The notes: generated by a model not told the origin, from the letters alone. A stretch of DNA of 64,000 nt from Streptomyces sp. CG1 (GCF_041080625.1 NZ_CP163518.1:8239501-8303500), one strand, 5' to 3'; shown: positions 9,052 through 17,422, numbered from the stretch's first letter. Numbers and translations: made by a program.

Positions 9052-10071
9052 ATGGCGCGGATCCGCACGATCAAGCCGGAACTGTTCATCAACGACCGGT
9101 GTAACGAGGTATCGGTCACCGCGCTACTGACCTACATAGGCCTGCTTCCGCAGGCCGATGACCACGGCCGGCACCGCGACAACGCGGCCATCATCGGCGG
9201 AGTCATCTGGCCGATGCGTGCCGAGCACACCGCCGTGCATGTCGAGGACGACCTCACCCAACTCGCCATCGCCGGGCTGATCTGCCGGTACACCGGATGC
9301 GACGGCAGGCGGTACCTGCACATCGTCGGCTGGTTCGAGCACCAGAAGATCGACAAACGGGGCCAGTCCCGGATGCCGGCCTGCACCGACCATCACCCCG
9401 ACCACCGATGCGGGCCGTGCGAGGGCACCTGCACCAAGCGAACCGAGGAGGCGCCCACCCTTATCCGAGGGCTCGCCGAATGTTCGCCGAATACTCCCCG
9501 AGCCCTCGATCTGCCCGCGCAGCCCGCACCGACGCCTCCCGCACAGCGAAGCGAGGCTTCCACCGCCCAGCAGGACGCGCTCGCCGTCATCGCCGGCACC
9601 CCTGACAAGAGCGGCAAGAAAACCCCAGGTCAGAAGGCATTCCCCGAGGGCTCCCCGAACACTCCCCGAAACCTCGGAGAGGGCTCGGCGCCTGGATCAA
9701 GGATCTTGGATCCTGGATCTTCTTTCCCTACGGGGCGCACAGCGCCCGCAGCCACCGTCTCAGCCAACCAACTCGTCGGCGAATACGTCGCTGCCTGCGA
9801 CGAGCGCCCGCCCAGCGACGTGATCGGACACCTGGGACGGATCACCAAGAAGCTCCTGGGCGAGGGGATCGCCCCGGAGCACATCCGAGCCGGTCTGCGG
9901 AACTTCGCGGCCAACCCCAAGCACCCGAGCGTGCTCACCAGCATGGTCAACGAGGCCATGAACGCACGCTCCGGCGGTTTGGCGCGGCCGGGAATCCGGC
10001 CTAACGTGCCCGCCCACCAGGCGTGGACCAACCCGGTCAACGCTGCCGCCGCCTACGCCGAGGAGCTGTGA
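9052..10071 (+). CDS. Replication-associated protein (phage/plasmid MARIRTIKPE-type)
   Basis: The 339-residue protein begins MARIRTIKPELFIND, the hallmark of actinophage and actinobacterial plasmid proteins that precede DnaC-like loaders. The first about 130 residues look like a winged-helix domain (YIGLLPQADDHGRHRDNAAIIGG). They are followed by a Cys/His patch (CTDHH…CGPCEGTC) that could bind zinc and a low-complexity middle, and then by a C-terminal segment LVGEYVAACDERPPSDVIGHL. It probably recognises the origin or bridges DNA and the loader. Its TGA overlaps the next ATG. Assignment rests on N-terminal pattern and context. Confidence 0.65.
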   Translation: MARIRTIKPELFINDRCNEVSVTALLTYIGLLPQADDHGRHRDNAAIIGGVIWPMRAEHTAVHVEDDLTQLAIAGLICRYTGCDGRRYLHIVGWFEHQKIDKRGQSRMPACTDHHPDHRCGPCEGTCTKRTEEAPTLIRGLAECSPNTPRALDLPAQPAPTPPAQRSEASTAQQDALAVIAGTPDKSGKKTPGQKAFPEGSPNTPRNLGEGSAPGSRILDPGSSFPTGRTAPAATVSANQLVGEYVAACDERPPSDVIGHLGRITKKLLGEGIAPEHIRAGLRNFAANPKHPSVLTSMVNEAMNARSGGLARPGIRPNVPAHQAWTNPVNAAAAYAEEL

Positions 10072-10775
10072 TGCGCACGCGTAACCGCGAACCGCAGACC
10101 CTCGGCGAGGGCACCCTGGACCGGATGGCCCGGATCCTGGCCGCCCGGAACATCGACCCGACCGCCGTCGCTGCGCTGGCGGACGAGCCCGAGCCCTTCT
10201 CCCCGCTGGACGCCTTGTCGGCAGGGATGCCTCCGCGCTACCAGGACGCGGTCGCCGACCACCCTCAGGTCCTGGCCTGGGTCCGAGACGTCGCCGAGGC
10301 GGCCGTCGCCCCCAGCCTGGGAGCCCGACGTCAGGTCACCACCGGCCCCAGCCTGCTGATGGCCGGAGTCGTCGGCGCGGGCAAGACGCACCAGGCGTAC
10401 GGCGCGGTCAGGCTGCTGGTGCAGAGCGGGGTCGGTGTGCGCTGGCGTGCGACCACCGCCGCCGACCTGTACGCCGACCTGCGCCCCAGGGCGGGCGTCG
10501 ACAGCGAGAGGGAACTGGCGGCCGTCAGCCGCTGCCCCCTGCTGATCATTGATGACCTCGGCGCGGCGAAGTCCTCTGAGTGGGTCGAGGAAGTGACGTA
10601 CCGGTTGATCAACCGCCGGTACAACCGCATGCTCCCGACGCTGATCACCACCAACCTGGCGATCAAGGACCTCCGGGCCTACCTCGGCGACCGCGTCACC
10701 TCCCGGCTCGCGCAGATGACCACACGGGTCGAGTTCGAGCCGGTCGACCGCAGACGCCGTCGCACCGCAGCCTGA
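10071..10775 (+). CDS. DnaC/IstB-like ATP-binding helicase loader
   Basis: The 234-residue AAA+ protein has a Walker A (GVVGAGKTHQAYGA) and a Walker B (CPLLIIDDLGAAKSSEW). A sensor-1-like TLITTNLA and arginine-finger-like region DRVTSRLAQMT follow, as in DnaC and phage helicase loaders. It would load the host replicative helicase at the element's origin. The start at 10071 overlaps the stop of the upstream gene (TGATG). An IstB role in transposition is less likely given the Rep-like neighbour. Confidence 0.82.
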   Translation: MRTRNREPQTLGEGTLDRMARILAARNIDPTAVAALADEPEPFSPLDALSAGMPPRYQDAVADHPQVLAWVRDVAEAAVAPSLGARRQVTTGPSLLMAGVVGAGKTHQAYGAVRLLVQSGVGVRWRATTAADLYADLRPRAGVDSERELAAVSRCPLLIIDDLGAAKSSEWVEEVTYRLINRRYNRMLPTLITTNLAIKDLRAYLGDRVTSRLAQMTTRVEFEPVDRRRRRTAA

Positions 10776-10892
10776 CCGGCCGCAGGCCGCACGCTGGGCC
10801 GCACCCTCAGCGCGCCGCCCCACGCACCTCTCGACCCAGCGCACCCCTCCGCCGACGCTCACTGCGCGCGGAGAGCGATCGGAGCAACTCGC

Positions 10893-12524
10893 ATGACCGA
10901 CACGACGATCAGCCCTGCCCGCCACCGGTCGCTTGGCGACCACACCTGGCAGGACCAGGCCGTCTGCCAGAGCACCGAGCACAACCCGGTGGACCCCGAA
11001 ATCTTCTTCCCCGAGCCCGAGGAGACTGTCAAGATCACCGCCGCGAAGTCGCTGTGCGGCCAGTGCCCGGTCCGCCGCACCTGCCTGGACGCCGCCCTCG
11101 AAAACAACGACACCCACGGCATCCGAGGAGGAATGACCGAGGAGGAGCGGGGGTCGCTGCACGAGAAGCTTGCCAGCCGCCTCGACTGCAGCCGCGTCAA
11201 CGCCACCGTCGCGGGGCGCGATGTCCACCTCACCAAAGCCGAGCGCCGCGCAGTCGTCCGTGCTGCCCACCGGCACGGCCTGTCCGAGCAGCGCCTGGCC
11301 TGGCTGCTGAAGATCAGCGAGGAACACGCCCAGAAGCTGTACCGCGAGCTCCGCCGAGCCGTGCGCAACCGAAACCTGGAACAGACGATGAGCACCACTC
11401 CGCCCCCCCGAGACCGACGGCAAGTGCCTGAGCCGCGACGACTTCGGGACGGCGGCGTGAGCGCCGAGAACGCGCCAAAGGCGGCGCACATCACCGGCTG
11501 GGACCGCGCGGTCGTGATCGCGCTGGGCGGCGCGGGATGCGCCCTGTCGTACGACGCCCTGCAGCAGATGGCCGTCGCTATCCACGTCCGCGGTTTCCTG
11601 ACCTACCTCTTCCCGCTGGTGATCGACGGGTTCATCGCCTACGGCATCCGGGCCCTGCTGGTCCTGCGCGACGCACTCCTGCGCGCCCGGCTCTACGTCT
11701 GGACGCTCTTCGGCACGGCCACCGCCGCCAGCATCTGGGCCAACGCGCTGCACGCGGTGAGGCTCAACGAGGAAGTGGTCTCGGCCACCGGGCTCCGGCT
11801 CGGGGACACAGTGGTCGCGGTCCTGTCCACCATCGCTCCACTCGCTCTGGCCGGAGCGGTTCACCTCTACATCCTCATCGCCCGGGGCCCGGCCAAGGGC
11901 AGTGACCGCGAAGACCTTGGTCAGGCCGGTCACCTCGGTCAGGCTGACCGGCCCGAGGGCATCGCGGTCACCCGGACTGACCGGGTCGGTCAGCAGCAGC
12001 CGCAGGCGGGTCAGGTCAGCGCCGGACAGCCGGTCACTGCCCTGGCCGGCCGGCAGCGACTTTTCCTCGACAAGCAGACTCCGAGTCCTCGGTCACTGAC
12101 CGGGGACAGCGCCCCGACGGACAGCAGCACCCCGGTCACCGGTCACCACGAGCAGCCGCACGAGCCCGCTGACCTGCCCGGACAGTCGGACACTGCACCG
12201 CAGGTCACTGACCGACCGGGCGGCACCGAGCCGGTCACCGGACACCAGGACAGCCTCGCGCCGGTCACCGATCAGCCGGTCCCTCCGCCGCTGGTCACTG
12301 ACCGGGACACCCGGACAACCAGTGACCGGCGGTCTGACCCGGACACCGAGGAACTCCTGAAGATCGCCCGGTCAGCAGTCAGGGCCGAGGACAAGCTGAC
12401 CCGCAAGGTGGTCGCCCAGGCGATCCGGGGTCAGAAGATCCCGCTGTCCAGCGACACGCTGACCGCCCTGATGGCCCAGCTCCGCGAGCAGCACGGACAG
12501 CCGGTCACCTCCGCCCGGAACTGA
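10893..12524 (+). CDS. WhiB-like Fe-S domain fused in frame to a DUF2637 membrane protein
   Basis: As written this is one 543-residue frame. Residues 1-90 form a WhiB domain: AVCQ, then LCGQCPVRRTC (C-x2-C-x5-C) and the GIRGG turn. A helical linker with an HTH-like segment (LSEQRLAWLLKISEEHAQKL) follows. From about residue 205, WDRAVVIALGGAGCALSYDAL opens a DUF2637 region of about four membrane helices, and the C-terminal 200 residues are low complexity (PVTGH, PVTDQ). The join is suspicious. A run of seven C at 11403-11409 sits at the border, and with one C fewer the WhiB part would stop at 11458-11460, overlapping a GTG at 11457 that would start DUF2637. Two coupled genes are therefore the alternative. 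Confidence 0.75.
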   Translation: MTDTTISPARHRSLGDHTWQDQAVCQSTEHNPVDPEIFFPEPEETVKITAAKSLCGQCPVRRTCLDAALENNDTHGIRGGMTEEERGSLHEKLASRLDCSRVNATVAGRDVHLTKAERRAVVRAAHRHGLSEQRLAWLLKISEEHAQKLYRELRRAVRNRNLEQTMSTTPPPRDRRQVPEPRRLRDGGVSAENAPKAAHITGWDRAVVIALGGAGCALSYDALQQMAVAIHVRGFLTYLFPLVIDGFIAYGIRALLVLRDALLRARLYVWTLFGTATAASIWANALHAVRLNEEVVSATGLRLGDTVVAVLSTIAPLALAGAVHLYILIARGPAKGSDREDLGQAGHLGQADRPEGIAVTRTDRVGQQQPQAGQVSAGQPVTALAGRQRLFLDKQTPSPRSLTGDSAPTDSSTPVTGHHEQPHEPADLPGQSDTAPQVTDRPGGTEPVTGHQDSLAPVTDQPVPPPLVTDRDTRTTSDRRSDPDTEELLKIARSAVRAEDKLTRKVVAQAIRGQKIPLSSDTLTALMAQLREQHGQPVTSARN

Positions 12525-12580
12525 CCGGACAGCACGAAGCGGGTGACCGAGCCGGACACCCTGGCCGGTCACCCGCTCCC
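11902..12580. repeat. Cluster of about 30 GGTCA/TGACC pentamers
   Basis: The 3' third of the WhiB-DUF2637 gene and the bases just after its stop hold roughly 30 copies of GGTCA or its complement TGACC, often extended to CCGGTCAC or GGTCACTGACC. About one would be expected by chance. The pentamer is read in all three frames (GGT CA giving Gly-Gln, GTC A giving Val-Thr, TCA giving Ser), so it is kept at the DNA level and not only as a peptide repeat. It looks like an iteron cluster next to replication and mobilisation genes. Confidence 0.6.
12538..12577 (+). terminator. Inverted repeat after the DUF2637 gene
   Basis: AGCGGGTGACC (12538-12548) and GGTCACCCGCT (12567-12577) form perfect 11-bp arms around an 18-nt loop, beginning 14 bp after the stop at 12524. 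There is no T-tract, as usual for actinobacterial terminators. Because the arms contain the GGTCA motif of the upstream cluster, it could also be a protein binding site. Confidence 0.5.
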
Positions 12581-12624
12581 GGACACGCACCCCCCTCCTC
12601 CCGAAGCGAAGCGGAGAGCACCTC

Positions 12625-12849
12625 ATGCGCACCCGCCCGGCCACACCTGCCGAGGTCGATTCCTGGCTGACCGTCCTGCACCAGCGCGGTCACCTTCACC
12701 ACGCCCAATCCGGCCCCGACAACACCTGGACCGTGCAACGAGAACGGCACAGTCGGCCCTGGACCCTGCACCACCCGGTCCTGGCCATGGACTGGATCGA
12801 GGAAGTCGTTCGCGAGATCCACCAGCGGGATCCGGAGACGAGCCAGTGA
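12625..12849 (+). CDS. Small hypothetical protein upstream of mobC
   Basis: The 74-residue protein (MRTRPATPAEVDSWLTVL…) has no recognised domain; its last helix WIEEVVREIHQRDPE is charged. The ATG at 12625 follows gcggagag by about 6 bp. Its TGA overlaps a GTG at 12846 that opens the MobC-like frame, suggesting coupling with mobilisation genes. Confidence 0.6.
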   Translation: MRTRPATPAEVDSWLTVLHQRGHLHHAQSGPDNTWTVQRERHSRPWTLHHPVLAMDWIEEVVREIHQRDPETSQ

Positions 12850-13511
12850 CCGCCAACGACTCGGTGGCCGCCACGGCCGGGCAGCAGCGTGGCCCCAACA
12901 CGGCTCCTGGCGGAGCAAGTTGTCGCGTACGACGGTCCTACGGCCCGTCGTACGCACTTGCCCCCGACCAGGAGGGCGGGGGAAGTCCGGCTGGTCCCCG
13001 AGCGAGGGCGCACGGAGACCAGCCGGACTCCCGGCACCAGGGGGCGCCGGTCGCAGGGGGAGAAGCAGACCGCCACGACCACCGCGAGCAGCCGAGCCCG
13101 AGCACGCCCGCCTTCCCCGACCGCAAACCGCGCCGCCGCAGCCGCAACCCGAGCGAGCGCACCCGCAAGACGACCACCCGCCTCTCCGACACTGAGAAAG
13201 CCGAGATCGTTGCCGCCGCCGCGCAGCGCGGCGTCACCGTCGCCCGATTCCTCGCCGCCGCCGGCCTCGCCGCCTCCCGCGGTTCCACCACCTTGCACAC
13301 CGACGAACAACTCGACACCGCCATCGACGAGCTGGCCGCCCTGCGAACCGCCCTCTCCCGGATCGGCAACAACATCAACCAGATCGCCTACGTCTACAAC
13401 GCCGGAGGACTGCCCCGCCCCGGTGAACTCGACCACGCCCTGACGACCCTGACCCGACTCCTGGCCCACATCGACGACACGGCCGACACCCTGGTGAAGA
13501 AGCGACTCTGA
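12846..13511 (+). CDS. mobC: MobC-like relaxosome accessory protein
   Basis: The C-terminal 115 residues are typical of plasmid mobilisation protein MobC: KTTTRLSDTEKAEIVAAAAQ (ribbon-helix-helix start), then VARFLAAAGLA, LDTAIDELAALRTALSRIG and NNINQIAYVYNAG. It would bind next to oriT and assist the relaxase. The N-terminal about 90 residues are irregular and translated through a perfect DNA hairpin that looks like oriT, so the true start may lie further downstream; the GTG at 12846 is simply the one that overlaps the previous gene. Its stop overlaps the relaxase ATG (TGATG). The domain call is firm, the start is not. Confidence 0.8.
   Translation: MTANDSVAATAGQQRGPNTAPGGASCRVRRSYGPSYALAPDQEGGGSPAGPRARAHGDQPDSRHQGAPVAGGEADRHDHREQPSPSTPAFPDRKPRRRSRNPSERTRKTTTRLSDTEKAEIVAAAAQRGVTVARFLAAAGLAASRGSTTLHTDEQLDTAIDELAALRTALSRIGNNINQIAYVYNAGGLPRPGELDHALTTLTRLLAHIDDTADTLVKKRL
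12915..12961. other. oriT: Candidate origin of transfer (oriT) hairpin
   Basis: GCGTACGACGG (12925-12935) and CCGTCGTACGC (12945-12955) are perfect 11-bp arms with a 9-nt loop. They are flanked by GCAAGT (12915-12920) and ACTTGC (12956-12961), which extend the symmetry with a 4-nt bulge. It lies just upstream of the conserved part of mobC and 0.6 kb before the relaxase, the usual place for a MOB-type nic region. The nick site itself cannot be identified by eye. Confidence 0.6.
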
Positions 13512-15283
13512 TGGTGCCCAAGATCCGACGCGGTTCACGAACTCACGGCCTGCTCGTCTACCTGTACGGCCCCGGCAAACGCGACGAACACATCGACGCC
13601 CACCTCGTCGGGAGCTGGGACGGCTTCGCCCCCGACCCCGGACGCGACACCAGCCCCGACCCCGACCCCAAAGTCACCCTCGCCCGCCTCGCCGCCGCGC
13701 TGGACCTGCGCGTCAAGCAGGCCGGCGAGGCGGCCCCCGCCCAGCACGTCTGGCACTGCTCGGTCCGCACCGACCCCGGCGACCGGATGCTGACCGACGC
13801 CGAGTGGAACACCGTCGCCCGCCGCCTGGTCCACGCCGTCAACCTCGCCCCCGAAGGCGACCCGGACGGCTGCCGGTGGATCGCCGTTCGACACGCCGAC
13901 GACCACATCCACATCGTGGCCACCATGGTCCGAGGCGACCTTCGCCGTCCCAGGATGAACTACGACTTCAAGAAGGCCCAGGCCGAATGCCGCCGCATCG
14001 AGAAGGAGTGGGGTCTGCGTCGGCTCAAGCCCGGCGACGGCACCGGTGCCAAGACCCCTACCAGCGCCGAACGCTTCAAGGCCGAGCGCACCGGCCGCAC
14101 CGAGCCCCCACGCGAGACGCTCCGCGAGGCCGTCCGCCAAGCCCTCGCCGGGGCCGCCACCGAAGAGGAGTTCTTCACCCGGCTGCGCGAGGCGGGCCTG
14201 CGAGTGAAGATTCGAAACGCCCCATCCGGCGACGCCATCGGCTACAACGTCGCACTCCCCGGTGACCGCAACCGCGACGGCCAGCCGATCTGGTTTCCGG
14301 GCTCCAAACTGGCCCCCGACCTGTCCCTGCCGAAGATCCGCCGCCGCCTCGCCGATGGCACAGACGACCCCACGACGCCCTCGGCCACCGCCAGCGGCCG
14401 ACCAGACTGGTCGCCGCCCGCCCGGGAACGACGCAGCGCCACCGGCATCGCCGAGCGCGCCGCCATCCTGCTCGACAGCGACGACGACGAAGCCGCAGCC
14501 CAACTGGCAGGTGTCGGCGAACTCCTGGACGCGGTCGCCCAGACCTCCCCGGCCGCCACCCGCGCCGAGCTGGCTGCCGCCGCCCGCGCCTTCGAGCGTG
14601 CCACCCGCAGCCACGTCCGAGCCCAGCGCGCCGACACCCGGGCGATTCGCTCGGCGGCCCGGGGCATCATCCAGGCCGGCAGCGCTCTCGGCCGTGGCGA
14701 GGACGGCGGCACCACCGCCATGCTCGTCTCCACCCTGGTCCTGGTCGCCCTGGCCGCCGCCCGCTGGCACTCCGCCCGGGGCTATGCCCAGCAGGCCCAT
14801 GCCTCCCGACAGACCGCCGAACACTTGCGAGCCGCCTACCGCCAGGCCGCCGCCACGCCCATGCAGGCACTGCGTGACCAAGGCCGCGCCCTGCCCGAAG
14901 CCGAACGCCGCACCCACCAGGCCACCATCCGCGCAGCCCTGCCGGAAGCGGCACTGCCAGCAGCCAGCTCGGCGACGAAGACCGATGCCCTGACCGCCAC
15001 GCTTGCCCAGGCCGAGCAAGCAGGCCATGACCCCAAGACCCTTCTCCAGCAGGCCATCGACATGCGCGAACTCGACACCGCCGAGGACGTGAACGACGTC
15101 CTGGTCTGGCGACTGCGCCGTCTCGCCCAGCTCCCCGCTCACCCGGGCGAAGCGACCCGCCACCCGCAGGCCGGCACCAGCCAGCCCAAGACCTCGACCA
15201 ACCGCACCAGCAACCGGACGCCACCCACGGCAACAGCTCGCCCTGCCGCGTCCGAACCTCGCAACCGCCCACCGCGCCGCTGA
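13511..15283 (+). CDS. Relaxase/mobilisation nuclease
   Basis: The 590-residue protein has an N-terminal relaxase domain. LLVYLYGPGKRDEH likely carries the catalytic tyrosine, WHCSVRTDPGDRMLTDAEW follows, and the metal-binding three-histidine motif is RHADDHIHIVATM (about residues 126-138). The domain ends near residue 170 (AQAECRRIEKEWGLRRL). The middle and C-terminal parts are Ala/Arg-rich, with one hydrophobic segment (AMLVSTLVLVALAAARW) and a Pro/Thr-rich basic tail. It should nick oriT and be led into the recipient through the VirD4-like protein. The start overlaps the mobC stop and a strong hairpin terminator follows. Degenerate paralogues lie at 34931-35455 and 35466-36080. Confidence 0.88.
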   Translation: MVPKIRRGSRTHGLLVYLYGPGKRDEHIDAHLVGSWDGFAPDPGRDTSPDPDPKVTLARLAAALDLRVKQAGEAAPAQHVWHCSVRTDPGDRMLTDAEWNTVARRLVHAVNLAPEGDPDGCRWIAVRHADDHIHIVATMVRGDLRRPRMNYDFKKAQAECRRIEKEWGLRRLKPGDGTGAKTPTSAERFKAERTGRTEPPRETLREAVRQALAGAATEEEFFTRLREAGLRVKIRNAPSGDAIGYNVALPGDRNRDGQPIWFPGSKLAPDLSLPKIRRRLADGTDDPTTPSATASGRPDWSPPARERRSATGIAERAAILLDSDDDEAAAQLAGVGELLDAVAQTSPAATRAELAAAARAFERATRSHVRAQRADTRAIRSAARGIIQAGSALGRGEDGGTTAMLVSTLVLVALAAARWHSARGYAQQAHASRQTAEHLRAAYRQAAATPMQALRDQGRALPEAERRTHQATIRAALPEAALPAASSATKTDALTATLAQAEQAGHDPKTLLQQAIDMRELDTAEDVNDVLVWRLRRLAQLPAHPGEATRHPQAGTSQPKTSTNRTSNRTPPTATARPAASEPRNRPPRR

Positions 15284-15284
15284 T

Positions 15285-15323
15285 CGGAGTCCGGCAGGCC
15301 AGTGACCGGCCTGCCGGACTCCG
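15285..15323 (+). terminator. Strong hairpin terminator after the relaxase gene
   Basis: CGGAGTCCGGCAGGCC (15285-15300) pairs perfectly over 16 bp with its complement at 15308-15323 around a 7-nt loop AGTGACC. It starts 2 bp after the relaxase stop and has no T-run, in the actinobacterial style. It should end the mobilisation transcript. Confidence 0.8.
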
Positions 15324-15389
15324 AGAACCCCCTGGACAACCGGTTCCACCGGCTGTTACGGATGGAAACAGAAGGACCTCGACCGGGAG

Positions 15390-15800
15390 ATGACGCTCGT
15401 GCTCAGAACCACCGACACCGACCGCCCCGTAGAGCCGACACCCGTCCTGCCCGTCCTCCCCGCCGGCCCCGATCCCCTGATGCAACTCGAGTACGAGACG
15501 CAGCCGCCCAGCGGCCCCGCCGCGACGCGCTGCCTCAGCCACCCGCGCGAGCTGGCCCTTCGCGGGATCCCGGTGATGTGCACGGCCTGCCGTGCCCGGC
15601 GCGACTGGCTGCTCATCAACCATGGCCGCAACGTCTGGATCGTGTGCCGGTGCAGCAACCAGTGGCTCGAACCCGAGATCAGCCGCGCCGACTTCGACGC
15701 CCTGATCGCCATCCCGGACGGGACGACCTACCCAAGCGTCGAGCAGGGCCTTATCGCGCTCGGATTCGACGGCGCCTTCGCGGGCACCTACCTGGAGTAA
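15390..15800 (+). CDS. Small Cys-containing hypothetical protein
   Basis: The 136-residue protein contains RCLSHPRE, VMCTACRARRDW and WIVCRCSNQW, a spacing that suggests a zinc ribbon, then an acidic C-terminus (ISRADFDALIAIPDG…). The family is not recognised. The ATG at 15390 follows gggag closely; ACGCTCGTG gives a possible second start six bases on. It is isolated between a terminator and the DUF6236 gene, so it probably has its own promoter in the 100 bp after the relaxase terminator. Confidence 0.65.
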   Translation: MTLVLRTTDTDRPVEPTPVLPVLPAGPDPLMQLEYETQPPSGPAATRCLSHPRELALRGIPVMCTACRARRDWLLINHGRNVWIVCRCSNQWLEPEISRADFDALIAIPDGTTYPSVEQGLIALGFDGAFAGTYLE

Positions 15801-15848
15801 TGAGCAGCGCGGTTCCGCTCCATGCACCAGCGGCGAACACTGCTTGCG

Positions 15849-15891
15849 TAGCATGCTGTCGGCCCCCGGACGCATCCGGCGAGGCCGACAG
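15849..15891 (+). promoter_or_regulatory. Possible -10 box and leader hairpin ahead of the DUF6236 gene
   Basis: A TAGCAT -10-like box (15849-15854) is followed by a two-tier inverted repeat: CTGTCGGC (15856-15863) with GCCGACAG (15884-15891), enclosing CCGGA/TCCGG. If transcription starts near 15860 the hairpin forms the 5' leader, ending 20 bp before the GTG at 15912. It could equally be an operator. Confidence 0.35.
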
Positions 15892-15911
15892 GGCGCGGTG
15901 AAAGGGCAGCA

Positions 15912-17150
15912 GTGCAGCGGATCGGCCTCTACTACCCGTACGTGCACTTCCGCAATGAGCAGTGGATCAAGGCCGCCGCTCTCTACTGGCCGGGGCTTGC
16001 CCGAGTCGTCCCGCCCGGGTTTCCTGTCACCGACCCGGACCTGGTCAAGGCTCTGCGCGACGAGCTGGACTTCGTCACCGACGTGGATCCCAGGGAAGCG
16101 GCAGCCGCTGTCGCCCCAGCCTTCCTGAAGGCTGTCGAGGACCACGGCGCCGAACTGAGGCGACGGTTTCTGGCAACTGCCGACACCCGACCTTTCAATG
16201 CGTACCAGGGGGACCAGCCTGAGTCGTTGATGGGAGAGCGCATTGTCAACGCGGAGCCGACCTCGCCTGACGACGTGCGAACGCTTCCGCGCGACGAACG
16301 CCCCCTGGCCAGCCTCTACCCGCACGAGGTAGACCTACAGCTTGCGGACGCCCTATGGGGTGCTGGTCTCGCCGTGCCAGCCATGCGGTCGCGCATTGCC
16401 AGATTCGCGGGCGTGACGTGGCTGGCCATGGACCCGGTCCTGGCCTGGATCTATAAGTGTGTGCTCACCGAGGAGCTGGCCCGCCGTACGCGGTACGAGC
16501 CGATTACGGACCAGGTCGCTGCCCACAGCGCCACGGACGGCTGGGACAGCGACCGGATCGCTGCCGCCATGTTGGGCGAGGCACCGCGACCGGCAGGCTC
16601 CGACGAGACAACGACTCTCGGGCTGATGGCCGTGCAGTGTGTCCTCCCGGACGGTCTGCGGTCGGTGCCGGTGACGAAGATCATCCAACTGCGCAGGGAT
16701 CACCGCGCGGAATTCAATGCCTTCACCCAAGCGGTCGACAAGGCTGCGGCGGACCTGCGAGAGCATGTGGCTGGCATCGAAGACCGCGCAGCGTTCGAAC
16801 ATCACCTTCGGATGACGTTCGACGAGAGCATTGCCCTGCCCCTTGAGGAACTGCGCAAGGCCATGGGCGGCCTCAACCTCAAAACCTTCTACAGCGCGCT
16901 GAACTACAAGTTCGAAGTGCCCGCCCTCGCCGCTGCGGCGAGCGGCTGGGCAGGCAACGTGCCGATCGCCGCAGGAAGCCTCGCGGTCGCCACAGCGACC
17001 CTGCGCCACGCCACGGCAGAGGCACGCGACGCTCAGCTCGGTGGCTCTCCGGTCAGCTACCTGCTCAGGGTGGAACGGAACTTGAAACCGACCACGCTGG
17101 TGCGGCGGATCGCGCGAACGCTCGGCCGAGCTGCGGGCTCGGGAATCTAG
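15912..17150 (+). CDS. DUF6236 family protein
   Basis: The 412-residue protein begins GLYYPYVHFRNEQWIKAAALYW and contains ARVVPPGFPVTD, the N-terminal signature I associate with actinobacterial DUF6236 proteins of unknown function. A mostly helical body follows, with an aromatic-poor C-terminus (VSYLLRVERNLKPTTLVRRIARTL). There is no signal peptide; a weakly hydrophobic stretch near residue 345 is probably not a membrane helix. The GTG at 15912 follows aaagggcag. It is monocistronic and converges on the minus-strand gene ending at 17157; proteins of this type are common in mobile elements, so a defence role is possible but unproved. Confidence 0.7.
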   Translation: MQRIGLYYPYVHFRNEQWIKAAALYWPGLARVVPPGFPVTDPDLVKALRDELDFVTDVDPREAAAAVAPAFLKAVEDHGAELRRRFLATADTRPFNAYQGDQPESLMGERIVNAEPTSPDDVRTLPRDERPLASLYPHEVDLQLADALWGAGLAVPAMRSRIARFAGVTWLAMDPVLAWIYKCVLTEELARRTRYEPITDQVAAHSATDGWDSDRIAAAMLGEAPRPAGSDETTTLGLMAVQCVLPDGLRSVPVTKIIQLRRDHRAEFNAFTQAVDKAAADLREHVAGIEDRAAFEHHLRMTFDESIALPLEELRKAMGGLNLKTFYSALNYKFEVPALAAAASGWAGNVPIAAGSLAVATATLRHATAEARDAQLGGSPVSYLLRVERNLKPTTLVRRIARTLGRAAGSGI

Positions 17151-17156
17151 CCGCGC

Positions 17157-17390
17157 TCAGCCGCGGTTGCTGTGCTTGGGCAGTCCCCCTCGGAAGCCGC
17201 AGCCGGGGCACGCGTCCTCGCCCTGGATATGACCCTCGTACCAGCCGTGGACGGCGGCGTGCAGGATCGCCTCCTCCACCGAGGCTTCGCCGTTGCGGAC
17301 TGATGCGATGGCGTTGCCGACGACCACCCGGAGCGCAGCGTTGTCAGGCGAAGGGAACGGTGGGGAGGGCATCGGCGAATCGGACGTCAT
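17157..17390 (-). CDS. Small hypothetical protein with a C-terminal Cys pair
   Basis: The 77-residue protein has a helical middle (NAALRVVVGNAIASVRNGEASVEEAILHA) and ends with HIQGEDACPGCGFRGG, a CxxC that could bind metal. Function is unknown. It is the last gene of the long minus-strand transfer region, 6 bp from the convergent DUF6236 gene, with little room for a terminator. Confidence 0.6.
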   Translation of the reverse strand: MTSDSPMPSPPFPSPDNAALRVVVGNAIASVRNGEASVEEAILHAAVHGWYEGHIQGEDACPGCGFRGGLPKHSNRG

Positions 17391-17422
17391 GGCCGCAGCC
17401 TACGGGCGTGCACGAGCGCCGG

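Noticed and set aside
10053..11933. 626-residue open frame on the minus strand
   Set aside because: It lies opposite the loader and WhiB genes, follows the third-position GC bias of those genes and has no recognisable motif; a shadow of high GC.
13535..15349. 604-residue open frame opposite the relaxase
   Set aside because: Gly/Val-rich antisense reading of a clear relaxase gene; no domain.
14667..16325. 552-residue minus-strand frame
   Set aside because: Runs through the relaxase terminator and opposite two plus-strand genes; composition typical of antisense frames.
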